64,000 nt of DNA from Hetaerina americana (GCA_022747635.1 JAKTNV010000001.1:46260446-46324445); one strand, 5' to 3'; shown: positions 45,501-53,189, counted from the stretch's first letter. The notes: a model not told the origin generated them from the sequence alone. A program made the numbers and translations.

Positions 45501-48500
45501 CGCTTTCTTCCGACCTAACGGATTGGCAGAGCGGAGCTGACTCCGTCGACCAATGCGCCTGCTGCCCCATATGCGGTTGATTTGATGGGCGGAGACGGGC
45601 TGACCCGCTCGGCTCGGCGAAATCAACGGCTGGACAGCAAATATCAGCTTTGCAGTGGAGGTCGGCCGTCCGTCTCGACTGCTCAGCTGGAGAGCTTTTC
45701 CTGATAGCTCCATTGCATTGGCCAGATAGATAGAGGTTGGCTGTCCACCTCGATCTGTAGATTTCTTCATCCTTGATCTTTGCCAACGCCTCAGATGGGT
45801 GGTGGATGTTGGCTGTCCAACTCGACCCAGGAGCAGATGTTTCATCTGGCCCATCTGAGTTTATCTCCCTTCCTTTCCCTATACAATCCTTTATTCCACT
45901 ATTTACATCTCCCTTGATCGAATTTGGTTCGCAGAATTTGGCTGTCCAACTCGGCTTTTCCAAAATCGAATCACCATTTCCTAACCTAATCGACTTATTC
46001 CTATGATTATCTAAATCTAATTCAGCCGATTTATGTTCGACGGATTGGTTTGCGGGGAAGCCGCTTGGGCTAGGCGACTCCCCGCTTGTCCGTTTTCCTG
46101 CCGAGTAAACAGGTGTTTGCAATTAGGGCAATTAATTGCCAATAAGCCGACCTTGCCGCAAAGTTGGCACTTTCCTCGTGTCCTACCCTGTCGACTGGGG
46201 CAATTGACACTGATATGCCCTCTTGCGCCACAGCTGAAACACTGGACTCTCGGGCACACATTTGCCCTATGTCCCGACTCTCCGCAGGAATAACAAGCTC
46301 CGTCAAAGCCCGGTCCCTGGTCTCTCGCCTGTGAAGGCCTAGACAACGTACGTCTCGTTATGGCCCGGTTGTCCCATCGGCCATTGTAACCTGCCCCAGA
46401 GGAGCTGGGCGTGACCTCTCTCGGAGAGGACGGCTCGCCATTTTTCCCCATAGTGGGCGGTATTCTCCCTCCTCCATCCGCGATGGACTTTTTCTTGACC
46501 TCATTGGGTTGAAGTTCATTAACAATGCTGGTCTTCTTATTCATTTCCTCCACATTACTCCCCAGGGCCCCTACTTTCGCTAGTTTTCTCGATCCTTGCT
46601 CTTCTCCTTTCCTCACATAAGCGCCAGTCGTGATTAGCGACTCGCTAGCTGGCATAGGATCATGATAACGAGCATTGATTGCCATTCTTCTTTCATACTT
46701 ATGACCACAATCCATCAGCTCATCCAACGTCTTAAGTCGTCGATCCTTTATCTCATTTCGATATTCTGGAAGTAGATTGCTCAATGCGACCTTGAGCAGT
46801 TTCCTCTCTGACAACGGTTTCTTCAAATATTTAGAAAGATGTTGTAAATTTCCTATAAATTCTGCTATCTTCTCCTTCCTCCCTTGGGTTCTATTGGTAA
46901 TTTCCCTCATCACTTGCTCTTCGTCCCACTCTTCGACGAATCTCTGTTTAAATCGTCGTTGAAAGTCATTCCAGTCTTTGATGTACTCCTCCGTGGCCGC
47001 ATACCAGTTGTAAGCGGTATCTCGAAGAGTAAACGGCAACACCTTCAAGATATCGCTATCCGAGGCATTAGTGCTGGCTCTGATGTTTCCCAACTTCTGG
47101 ATGTACTCTCTTGCCTTTGAATTGCCGTCTCCTCGAAATTCAAGCTTCCAACTCTGGAACGCCTTTATGCATCTTTGCGAGATCTCAGCTGAGCGTGACG
47201 AGCTCGTACGATGTCTCTTGGATTTAGATGCCAATTTTCTCGGAGCACTGGCCCTTCCTAACTCAGAGCTGATGCTCTGTCTATGTCCATCGTCCCCTGA
47301 TGCATCGTCCGAGTCATCACTGCTGTCAGTAGATAACGACCCGCTCGTTACCTTCGACTCTGAAGAAGATGACGAAGTGGATGTTATTTCCCTCCGATAC
47401 TTTTTCCTGGAACCCTTTCTCAAGTTCACTTCCTTATCGTTCTTCTCACTGCCCAATTTTTGTAAAATTCGGCTAAGTCCATCCGTTAGGTTGTTGATCA
47501 TCTCGTTCTGCTGTTGCAATTGACTCCGCAACTCCTTTATTTCCTCAGAGTTACGGTCGCTCTGTACTGGTATCTCTTTCTGATTTAATTTCGCTTCCGA
47601 AGGCAGAATGCGCAGTTTTTCCTTTTCTCTGGTCAAATCTGACGCTTCTTTCCTTTCCCCCAGCGGCGGAAAATCATATGAGTCCATCAGCGGCAGTTTG
47701 GGCTGAGGGCCTCCCGCTGCGTTTGCTGTAATGGTCCGAATGGGGTTCAGTTCCTCATTAATTTCTCCGTTGCTTGCGGCAACTTTCTCCGTCTCGATGT
47801 GCTTCTTTTTATGCCCCTTACTGCATGCTCCTTTCGTTTTCCGCCCTGCCTCTAGGTCTTCGTCCCAGTTTAAGGCGTGTAGAGCTCCTGAGAGGATTAC
47901 ATCGTCAGGCTGCACATCCTCGTCCAATTCTTTTGACCATGGTGTCCCTAACCGTGGTTGTGCCAAAAGAAGCTTAGCCCGCAATAATCGCTCTTTGCGT
48001 ACTAAGAGTGGCCCTACCAAGGAGTGTCCTTTACTTGACAACTCATTTTCCACCTCTTCTTCACTCATTTGCTTAATTATTTCAAATTCTGCCTTTACCG
48101 CTGAATGCCGTAGCAGTGCCCTCATATCTCTCTGATATCTCGCCAAAAATCCAGTGTCACCCTCCATTGTAAATTAGGAAGAAGAAAATTCTTAACCTAT
48201 TGAATAATTAAAGGATTTGCCCCACCTAACCTAAAATACGCTTACTTCAAAAATTTAATCCTAATCTAAAGATATTTCCCTGTTCTACAGTTATTATAAC
48301 AAATAGGGTAGAATAAATCAGAATTCTATATTAAAAGCATAACCTAACCTCAAAATTCAAAAATTACAAACTCCACTTCCTCTTTTCAAAGGATCCTCTG
48401 CCACTCTGGGGATACGTGGCTACGCACGGAGCTTCCATCACGCCAATAATAGTAGTTAATCTTAGAAACCGATCGTCCCTCCGCAACTTAACTGGAAACA

Positions 48501-51500
48501 AGTCGCCTCGGGAATGTTCACAGCTTTCATCCCACCCTCAACGCCAAGCAACCACTCAAAGCAACCGCACAAACCACATTCAAGTACAAAAGATTGAGTA
48601 GAAATTATAATCTCTTATTTACTGCTTCCCTCACAAAGAATTTTAAATTTCTTAATTTCATGAAAATGTATAGCAAAAAAAAAGGACTAATTTATAAATC
48701 AAATAGAAAAATTGTATACCGCTCGCGAAAGAGCTGTACGTAATAACTGGCGCTCGCGCGATGTTAATCACGCATCGTTCCCGCTCACACACACGCTTTG
48801 CACACCATGCCGGTATCACTCCCCTCGCTCTCCTTCACACCATTGTTGCCTCGTCAAGGCCGACGCGACGCCATTTTGCACTCGCGCCTCATGCGCACTC
48901 TCGAAATATAATTGTCACTTTTCTCGCACAACAATAGAAAGGCTGCCCCACGTTGGGCGCCATTTGTGACGCGGTATTTAATTCATAGATAAATTTTCCC
49001 CGATACCGCGAGACAAGGGAGGCCGCGACTCTACTTGTTTTGAGGGCGCCAGGCTAGCCGCATGGCTAGCCGCAGAGTCACGCCGCTGGCTGTCACCTGG
49101 CCCATCACACTCCTCGTCCCAGGGGAGGGCTCGCTCACCTTTTATGTGCCCCGGGGTGGGCAGCGGCTCTTCAGCTGAAATCACGAGAGACGCTAGGAGG
49201 CGCATAAAAATGGACTACGACGAGTTAACTTCACAAGAACTATTTATTATCACAAGAAAAGGTGTGGGCGCTCCCAAGCAAACATGACGCGCGGTGCCGA
49301 CGCCTGCTGGGCCACGATGTTGGGTGGCCGCTCGGCGGCAGCCGAAGATGGCCGCCTCGCTGTCGACTGCTGGGTCCCGATGTTCCGGTCGGGGCCTGCG
49401 GGGGGCCCACACGGCGAGGTCGGTTGCTGGCACGCGCACCCCCGGTGTTCGCAGGCTGTCGGTGACTCGACGATGATAGCACACGACCTTCTCTCTCGGA
49501 CATCTCACAACGAACTCTGCTTCCCACGTGTTGGCCGGCACTCTCCGCGCGCGGCGCGCTCCGCTCCTCTTTTTTCTTACATACATTGTCGGCGCCCACA
49601 GATAGCGCCCCGCCGTTCTACGGCTCGCGAGAGAGGCGCGCGTATTCGAACTGGGCAAGTGACGCTGCGCCAAGCACAACGTCACAAGCACCTCAACCTC
49701 CTCACACCAACAGTCATCATCTCCTTAGCTGTTTCATTGAGTGTTTAAAGGTTTCTGTGAACAACATGAACTCTCTTTGAATGTGGTACTGCATAGTTAA
49801 ATTACATAATTGTCTCTCACGGATAATGTGTATGTATTGGTATTTTTCCTCCAGCACTGCCTTGCTCTTTAGGCTTGTAGAGATCCAAGTAATTTATGTC
49901 AAATGATAATTCAGACTATTGCCTTGCTTCTAGAATGTCCTGAAACAAATTGGGCTTTCAGTTGTGACTTTGGAGGGGCGTGTGATAAAACAGCTACGGA
50001 CTCATGTTCTCCGCTGCCATGCTTGCTTCAACATTACAAACAACCCAGCTGGCACTTCACTGGTTCCAGGTGTTAGGCCATCTCTGCAGGGTGCTTCCAT
50101 AGTAATGGGAGCTGGACTCAAATACCAGTTTTGTCCTAAGTGTGGCTACCAAGGCACATTGAGAAAGGTGGCTGTTTCTGTGGATGAGAATGGGAAGCAA
50201 GTTATTAATGTTTCATGTCGAAAACCTATTACTGGGCGAGGGAAAAGAGTAAGTAATGTATAACAAAAATTCTACACCTCTGTTGATATAAACCACAGAT
50301 TCCCAACCTTTGAGTTGTGACACCATTTTATAGAAGGAAATTGACCTGTAATCCCAATGTATTAAAAAGAGTCTTATGATGGGATAAAATGAAAATGCAA
50401 AATATATAATCATATTTTTAAAAACATATTTAATGTTGAAAAGTTCTAAGTCTTAGTTATTAAAAGTCTTTCAAAATTTAAGATATGAATTAAAAATGAA
50501 AATTGCTTTAAAATCAATATTTTTCATTATCATTAGTTCACTCTCATCCTCTCTCTCTAGACCATCTATTCCTCATTCTAAGTCTCTTGAGTGTGTCCTT
50601 GGTGAACTATTCTCCATCCTAATGAACCACAGCATGTAAGCAATGTAAGCATGCTCCCTTAATGTCGGTGCATCACTTTATATATACCCTGCCAACATAA
50701 AATACATCCTAAAAACTATCTAGCCTTTTTCTTTATCTCCCAACCCACTCAAATCAATACAAATCATGCAATCAAGCCAGGTGTAATTCAAGTCCCATCT
50801 CCACCCCCAAGTACACAATATTTCTCTTCCTGTCTCCAATACAGTTATACACTGTTAATACAGTTATCCATTACTAAAAAAGGAAAGAAAGACTCGTACT
50901 TTTCCACAGATTTTATCATATGGTGAAACGCGTTGTACCGTATAATAAAATCTGTGGAAAAGTAAGAGTCTTTCTTTCCTTTTTTAGTAATGGATGTTAA
51001 ATACTTCCACGAAGTGAAGCCTGAAACAATAGAATAGATTAATACAGTGTTTTAATTCTTGCCTATCCCACGCTAACCAGCACATCACTGAAACAGAATG
51101 CACAGAAATAGGTCCATGCTTGGCTCTTTAGAGCCTTCATTCCACTAGGACTGAATGTCTTTCGCTAAGAACCCCTCATCCCTTTCTATTCAACTTTTAT
51201 TTCCCAGTAGCCATTGCACCTCTTCCTCTCTTCCGTCACCCCTCCCTACTACTTCCAATCTTCTCAATTTCATACTACTACTGAATATGGTGGTTATGAC
51301 AATAAAATATTCAAAACTGCATGTGGCTGTGTGTACTGTAATTTGTAGAAAGTTGCATAAATTTGTGAATTTCCAATATTGATTTTATATTCTTCAGTTT
51401 TCAGTTCCTCCACCTAAAGGAGGAAAGTATTCCAATGATCCTATCATATGTGCTGACCAAAGAGTTCCTCAGCGACATCCATCTCGTTTAGCTCGCATGA

Positions 51501-53013
51501 AAACTGATGCATTAGATCCAGATTACATTGCAGGTAACAAATTTAGTGTATCTCTAGTCCATATATCATGGCAAAAGGTTTTGAAAATATGCTGAACCAT
51601 ATTTTTAGGTAACATGTGATTTTGTAAATGTAGACTAAATAACATTCAAGCATGTGTGTTAAGAATATTTGAGTGAATATAATTTGAACCAAAAGGTTGG
51701 TGGGGTTAATTTATAAACATTCAAAGGGATAAAAACATTCTGACTAGGATAATAGTATTTGCTGTCTCCGGCATAACTTTATGGAATTTGCATAACTTAT
51801 TGAAATGTAATAATTGACTTAGTATACAAAGTCAATTATTTCATTTCAATAGGATAATAATATGTAAAATGCATTCAAAAATAATGTTAAGATAAATTTA
51901 GCGTGATTATTGCCGTGTATTGATGGTGCGAAATGAATAATCTTCGTAATGAAATAAGGACAATTTGCACTTTTCCACAGTTTATTTAACGTACGACGCG
52001 TTTCAACTCACAGAGTCATCATCAGGTACAAGACAAACTAAATAGTAAGGAGACCTTATTTATATGTACAGAAGATGTGGTTGGGGAGGGAGAGTCGTGT
52101 AGGGGAGAGGAGGAGGGGGGGAGGAGAGGCGGAGAGGTTATAAAGAGCGAAAAATGGGGGGTTAATGACAGGAAAAACCGCAAGCCTGAATCTGTTGAAC
52201 TTATGAATAATCTTCAATAATCTCTATGGCGTTCTCGTTAAATTAGAGCCAATTTCTGGAATAATGGATTAACGAGAAAGATGTTACCCTTTATGTTTCT
52301 GAAATTTATTATGTAACTTGTGAAGCATTGCATTAGTTAAACAAGTGCCATTGAGGCAGGCAGGCAGATAAGCATAGATTAGAAGGTTTTGAGATTTGGA
52401 CGTGGAGATGAAAGTAAAAAATAGAATGGGTAAAAATGGATGCAAACAATGAAGTTCTTAATGTGGTAGGGGAAGATGGAAGGTTAATGGGGAAATTTCA
52501 AGGAGGTAGGACAAGTGGATGTGGGAGATATTAAGAGCCAATAGGCTACTAAAGATGGCAATAAATGGAAGAATGCTGGTAAAGTGAGGTGGAAAGATGA
52601 AAAGAATAGGAATTTTGGATGGAATTATGAAAGGTAAATAGGCAGTATGCAGTGCTAAAGAATAAATTATGGCAATATGTAGTATGGTGTCTAAGGGTAT
52701 CTTTGTCTGGTTAGTTAAAACTTAGGTGAGTAGTTCCAGGTTCTTCCCAAAACCTACTCTTGGACGATAGACTACCACTAGTAATGATTTTCGCAATATA
52801 TTAAATGCAGTCTCCTTTAATCAGTGTGCTGGAAAGTTAAGTAGGCTGTTGGTTTAACCCTTTATTACTTTAATTATTGCAGGTTTTTCCCCATTTGTGA
52901 TGCGTGATGTCAATTCAAGAGCAGCAGTCCTTGGGATTCATGGAAGTAATCTTAAACATTGGCTACGAAAAAATCCAAATGAAAATAAGCATGGAAGGAG
53001 AAGAAAGAAATAG
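31416..53013 (+). CDS. NOB1: NOB1, pre-40S endonuclease, whole gene (8 exons)
   Basis: Exons 31416-31481, 33377-33509, 36569-36777, 37751-38098, 39907-40140, 49934-50248, 51398-51533 and 52883-53013 join in frame to about 523 aa. NOB1 cleaves 20S pre-rRNA to give the mature 18S 3' end in cytoplasmic pre-40S particles. The PIN nuclease spans exons 1-3, with acidic residues near D11 (LIVDTSGF), E37 and D84 (LSATDIRVMALT). WITPNNIK and VGCLTTDFAMQ follow in exon 5. The zinc ribbon in exon 6 uses C358, C361, C397 and C400. The C-terminal block in exons 7-8 has PPPKGGKY, DPDYIAGFSPF and a basic tail. Two oddities stand out: exon 4 adds 116 residues resembling a GST-C domain, and the zinc-ribbon loop is about 24 residues longer than in human. 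Without exon 4 the protein would be 407 aa, close to the human length of 412. Confidence 0.93.
33377..33509 (+). CDS. NOB1: NOB1 exon 2
   Basis: After acceptor tttccag it reads NIGVSIYTVQNVIDEV, then LVVLPYELQIKEP. The donor A|GTAAGT leaves phase 1. Intron 1 (31,482-33,376) shows no recognisable element. Confidence 0.93.
34310..36010 (-). mobile_element. Penelope-like element with RT and GIY-YIG endonuclease
   Basis: On the minus strand, 35,994-35,521 codes RT motifs VSFDIKNLFTCVPISEA and DGLAIGSPLSPFLA. The segment 35,460-35,185 continues with WFRYVDDILCIW (catalytic YVDD) and INFLDLPITI. Near 34,860-34,760 lies SGIYRLKCEICNIVYVNQTG, then LLAKHLLEFDHSSDF, the GIY-YIG endonuclease of Penelope elements. 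Stops interrupt the frame at least three times. The 3' terminus (34,310-34,405) carries a decayed hammerhead. A second terminus in plus orientation lies at 35,880-36,000. It sits in NOB1 intron 2, antisense to the gene. Confidence 0.85.
34367..34405 (-). ncRNA. decayed hammerhead motif in Penelope terminus
   Basis: Same 39-nt layout as the motif at 51,991-52,029: GUAC at both ends (stem I) and GAAAC in place. But CTGATGA is CTAATGA (core G5 changed to A) and stem II is mispaired. Probably inactive. Confidence 0.5.
36064..36490. repeat. inverted Penelope termini, arms about 105 bp
   Basis: 36,064-36,172 is the reverse complement of 36,384-36,490 at roughly 90%, sharing gactattcgatgaaaccag and ttgtttttaaaataaaaatc exactly. 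The arms hold a degraded hammerhead-like core (CTGATAATG / CTGACAATG ... GATGAAACC). The 211-bp spacer is G-rich. The structure ends 79 bp before NOB1 exon 3. Confidence 0.8.
36569..36777 (+). CDS. NOB1: NOB1 exon 3
   Basis: After acceptor tttgatag it reads TDFSKKTGDYHCLSATDI, then LTYQLELEFIGSSHLK and FGFYLPSRK, the second half of PIN. The donor AAG|GTATGA leaves phase 0. Confidence 0.93.
37751..38098 (+). CDS. NOB1: NOB1 exon 4, extra GST-C-like domain
   Basis: The exon is 348 nt, phase 0 at both ends, between a good acceptor (ttttctgcag) and donor (GCG|GTAAAG). The encoded 116 residues have no place in human NOB1. They contain VINEYLGDHSYLLNYAASG, then IDLALFEFL and FPHIIRWMRHIKNI. This pattern (Y-L, S-x-x-D, FPH-x-x-RW-x-x-HI) is that of the GST C-terminal-like domains of eEF1B and of cysteinyl-tRNA synthetase and related factors, which mediate protein-protein contacts. 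Because the exon is symmetric, it could be skipped without changing frame. Confidence 0.75.
38950..39473 (+). mobile_element. RTE-like LINE 5' fragment
   Basis: The segment ends with a frame reading RTWNVRPMRRAGKLENII, the usual opening of the RTE endonuclease domain. It is preceded by a leader containing ttgggctcagctgtg. It stops at the AT microsatellite. It lies in NOB1 intron 4. The 38,099-38,949 stretch before it shows nothing. Confidence 0.6.
39474..39548. repeat. (AT)n(GT)n microsatellite
   Basis: An uninterrupted run of about 30 AT units is followed by GT units. Confidence 0.95.
39549..39640 (+). repeat. SINE family C tail
   Basis: Matches the tail of 15,395-15,640: actgggtgaactctac, a cttcgggtt block and a shared aaggtttttt-type end. 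It lies in NOB1 intron 4, 266 bp before exon 5. Confidence 0.55.
39907..40140 (+). CDS. NOB1: NOB1 exon 5
   Basis: The exon is 78 codons: an acidic stretch, EGWITPNNIKDAMKKM, then VEVGCLTTDFAMQ. The acceptor is tttcatgtag and the donor CAG|GTAATT. These blocks are among the best-conserved NOB1 signatures. Confidence 0.93.
41083..41514. repeat. tandem duplication, 2 x about 216 bp, diverged
   Basis: The unit starting atgactaatatagagat at 41,082 recurs from 41,299 (atgactaatctagagat), about 90% alike, with small substitutions throughout. It lies in NOB1 intron 5. Around it, 40,141-41,798 holds nothing else recognised. Confidence 0.85.
41799..42520 (-). repeat. gypsy 3' LTR
   Basis: 722 bp with TGTGACG/CGTCACA ends. 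It appears the same as the other LTR. It is GC-rich, unlike the host flanks. Open frames inside it are incidental. Confidence 0.95.
42521..42533 (-). promoter_or_regulatory. gypsy polypurine tract
   Basis: The minus strand reads AGGGAGGGGGTA immediately before the 3' LTR, where plus-strand DNA synthesis is normally primed. The remaining non-coding part, 42,534-43,041, shows no other element. Confidence 0.8.
43042..46122 (-). CDS. gypsy Pol frame lacking protease and RT core
   Basis: An open frame of 1,026 codons without an ATG at its start, in the -1 frame relative to gag. Residues 1 to about 335 are a Ser/Pro-rich region of unknown function with repeated WTA units (SWTAKF, SWTANI, RWTANL, RRTADL); no protease motif is seen. 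Residues about 336-405 are the end of the RT (GLVINKEKSEFC, YLGYLLDAEG, LRRFLGMIGWYARF). RNase H follows (TDASSEAIGGVLSQ), then integrase: the HHCC zinc region with CQECQQF, and a core with LTDNGKEFDN and NPVERSNRT. The fingers and palm with YxDD are missing. No canonical slippery heptamer was found in the overlap. Confidence 0.85.
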   Translation of the reverse strand: MQTPVYSAGKRTSGESPSPSGFPANQSVEHKSAELDLDNHRNKSIRLGNGDSILEKPSWTAKFCEPNSIKGDVNSGIKDCIGKGREINSDGPDETSAPGSSWTANIHHPSEALAKIKDEEIYRSRWTANLYLSGQCNGAIRKSSPAEQSRRTADLHCKADICCPAVDFAEPSGSARLRPSNQPHMGQQAHWSTESAPLCQSVRSEESERVKSLVGSNRPACLQPPKQAESERMSERMSERPQSISSVPQSPPRHAWNVDSAQSLHAGPKSEQESDYEKLPQVLFTLDRFCSDKGTGRNESSESVTYPVTIEDKPDRLCPVQGGGVGVESTPRVSLASVTAGLVINKEKSEFCCTRAAYLGYLLDAEGLRPDPEKIAPVVNYPAPSNLKQLRRFLGMIGWYARFIKDDSEIKLPLVKLLHKGQEWEWTEEQQKVFETYKRAITEAPVLARPDFSKPFIVQTDASSEAIGGVLSQVNEDGEHPIVYVSRVLTSAEKNYTTTERELLAILWAIKKLRPYLEGYKFLVITDHSALQFLRNLKEPTGRLARWALELQQWDFEVVHRRGKIHDLPDALSRMYEQLSGEEKIAEITEVKDEDYQRRVEEVSKYPERYKNWKVEAGHLYRYKYDELLDPIADCEEGWKLVLPKECRERVIRDAHCEPSSGHLGVEKTFDRVVRDYYWRGAYHDIHNFVRQCQECQQFKTSQQAPQGLLGKRTVERPWSVVAADLMEFPLSKAKNKYLIIFQDLFSRWVELKAVRAATGANVVKALEELVLFRWGTLEYLLTDNGKEFDNKCVREALAEYGITHTTTPPYHAQANPVERSNRTLKTAIAMFVEIDHRDWDQHLHELRHAVNTAKQASTKISPAYLNFGRHPLPVKSLRRELEKGEGIESRLDPQAWKKRADRLGLLRDLVAENIEKAQKKQAQAYNKGRRNIEFNVGDLVMRRTHHLSSGIDRFSAKLAPKFEGPIAILKKLSPTVYIVETRSNKQNAKVDVGDLKRYIAPRSTRQSGESSERQAHGAHSQKNSL
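46017..48167 (-). CDS. gypsy Gag polyprotein
   Basis: The protein is 716 aa with an ATG start. The N-terminal half is highly charged, with a Ser/Asp-rich stretch. The middle (about 330-510) is a retrotransposon Gag capsid domain (AREYIQKLGNIRAS, AYNWYAATEEYIKDWNDF, RFKQRFVEEWDEE). Near the C-terminus (about 635-695) are two regular CCHC knuckles (CYSCGESGHRANVC, CFSCGARGHISVNC) and a third in which the His is replaced by Leu (CQLCGKVGLLAINC). The last 106 nt overlap pol in the -1 frame. Gag packages element RNA into particles. Intact and apparently functional. Confidence 0.9.
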   Translation of the reverse strand: MEGDTGFLARYQRDMRALLRHSAVKAEFEIIKQMSEEEVENELSSKGHSLVGPLLVRKERLLRAKLLLAQPRLGTPWSKELDEDVQPDDVILSGALHALNWDEDLEAGRKTKGACSKGHKKKHIETEKVAASNGEINEELNPIRTITANAAGGPQPKLPLMDSYDFPPLGERKEASDLTREKEKLRILPSEAKLNQKEIPVQSDRNSEEIKELRSQLQQQNEMINNLTDGLSRILQKLGSEKNDKEVNLRKGSRKKYRREITSTSSSSSESKVTSGSLSTDSSDDSDDASGDDGHRQSISSELGRASAPRKLASKSKRHRTSSSRSAEISQRCIKAFQSWKLEFRGDGNSKAREYIQKLGNIRASTNASDSDILKVLPFTLRDTAYNWYAATEEYIKDWNDFQRRFKQRFVEEWDEEQVMREITNRTQGRKEKIAEFIGNLQHLSKYLKKPLSERKLLKVALSNLLPEYRNEIKDRRLKTLDELMDCGHKYERRMAINARYHDPMPASESLITTGAYVRKGEEQGSRKLAKVGALGSNVEEMNKKTSIVNELQPNEVKKKSIADGGGRIPPTMGKNGEPSSPREVTPSSSGAGYNGRWDNRAITRRTLSRPSQARDQGPGFDGACYSCGESGHRANVCPRVQCFSCGARGHISVNCPSRQGRTRGKCQLCGKVGLLAINCPNCKHLFTRQENGQAGSRLAQAASPQTNPSNINRLN
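48945..48962 (-). promoter_or_regulatory. gypsy primer-binding site, tRNA-Lys type
   Basis: The minus strand reads TGGCGCCCAACGTGGGGC 2 nt inside the 5' LTR. This is the sequence known as the tRNA-Lys1,2 primer-binding site. The leader 48,168-48,944 between it and gag has no open frame of note. Confidence 0.8.
48965..49686 (-). repeat. gypsy 5' LTR
   Basis: 722 bp, the promoter-side LTR because gag lies next to it on the minus strand. It is followed inward by a 2-nt gap and the primer-binding site. Confidence 0.95.
49934..50248 (+). CDS. NOB1: NOB1 exon 6 (zinc ribbon)
   Basis: After acceptor cttgcttctag it reads NVLKQIGLSVVTLEGRVI, then VLRCHACF, a Gly/Pro/Ser-rich loop, FCPKCGYQGTLRKVAVSV and SCRKPITGRGKR. 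The donor is AGA|GTAAGT. The spacing between the two CxxC knuckles is 35 residues against 11 in human NOB1. The exon starts 244 bp after the TSD of the gypsy insertion. Confidence 0.92.
50871..50990. repeat. 46-bp near-perfect inverted repeat (Penelope-derived hairpin)
   Basis: 50,871-50,916 pairs with 50,945-50,990 with one mismatch, around a 28-nt loop containing GAAACGCG and TTGTACC, which are pieces of the hammerhead core and stem I. After it, cttccacgaagtgaagcctg at about 51,004 is a Penelope terminal motif also seen at 35,960 and 61,628. It lies in NOB1 intron 6 (50,249-51,397), which otherwise shows nothing. Confidence 0.85.
51398..51533 (+). CDS. NOB1: NOB1 exon 7
   Basis: After acceptor atattcttcag it reads FSVPPPKGGKYSNDPIICA, then DQRVPQRHPSRLARMK and DPDYIA, with donor G|GTAACA. 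It matches the human block from SLPTPKGGK to APDYIAG. Confidence 0.92.
51955..52200 (-). mobile_element. Penelope-like element terminus with hammerhead
   Basis: The minus strand runs from a C-rich tract (52,040-52,200) through a hammerhead at 51,991-52,029 to a segment containing CTGTGGAAAAGTG, shared with the terminal sequences at 50,871-50,990 and 34,310-34,370. No RT is left. It lies in NOB1 intron 7. Confidence 0.7.
51991..52029 (-). ncRNA. complete minimal hammerhead ribozyme motif
   Basis: Read on the minus strand from 52,029: GUAC, CUGAUGA, one U, stem II GACUC/GAGUU with loop UGU, GAAA, stem III AC/GU with loop GC, cleavage C at 51,995, then GUAC. Stem I (GUAC with GUAC) is 4 bp and self-complementary. 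All conserved core residues are present. Short-stem hammerheads of this type are known in Penelope-like elements and often work as dimers. Confidence 0.75.
52430..52760 (+). repeat. RTE-like 3'-end fragment, low confidence
   Basis: A purine-rich, G-rich stretch with gaagatggaag, ggagaatgctgg-like and ggtggaaagatg words, in the style of the RTE C-terminal tail at 56,280-56,400 and the stretch at 60,550-60,720. No motif-level proof. Confidence 0.35.
52883..53013 (+). CDS. NOB1: NOB1 exon 8 (C-terminus)
   Basis: After acceptor attattgcag it reads GFSPFVMRDVNSRAAVLG, then a basic tail KNPNENKHGRRRKK and TAG at 53,011. Basic tails of this kind are usual for NOB1. Confidence 0.92.
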
Positions 53014-53180
53014 CTAAATGTTTTCAATTGCTCATCATTTATCATTGTGAATACAAACATAATTTAATGGTGTGTGTTGTTTTTGTACTTGGTAAAGCAT
53101 TTTGTTATTTTATCTAAACTGTAAGTGTGTGCTGCATTCATAATTAATGCTAACCTCTATTTTTGTAAAGGGATAAAAGC

Positions 53181-53186
53181 AATAAA
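53181..53186 (+). promoter_or_regulatory. NOB1 polyadenylation signal AATAAA
   Basis: AATAAA lies 168 bp after the stop, the first canonical signal in that direction. Confidence 0.6.
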
Positions 53187-53189
53187 ATG

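Larger units (their letters stand above)
41799..49686 (-). mobile_element. Ty3/gypsy LTR retrotransposon, young, internally defective
   Basis: Two 722-bp LTRs (41,799-42,520 and 48,965-49,686) start TGTGACG and end CGTCACA and show no difference in the parts compared. The 4-bp AGCA flanks both ends as a target duplication (41,795-41,798 and 49,687-49,690). The coding strand is minus: gag, then pol in the -1 frame. Protease and the RT fingers and palm are absent, so the copy cannot be autonomous. It is inserted antisense in NOB1 intron 5, 247 bp before exon 6. GC content is clearly higher than in the flanks. Confidence 0.95.

Noticed and set aside
46000..46122. GGAAAAC in the gypsy gag/pol overlap as slippery site
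   Set aside because: It does not fit X XXY YYZ (first three bases are not identical), so the frameshift position is left open.
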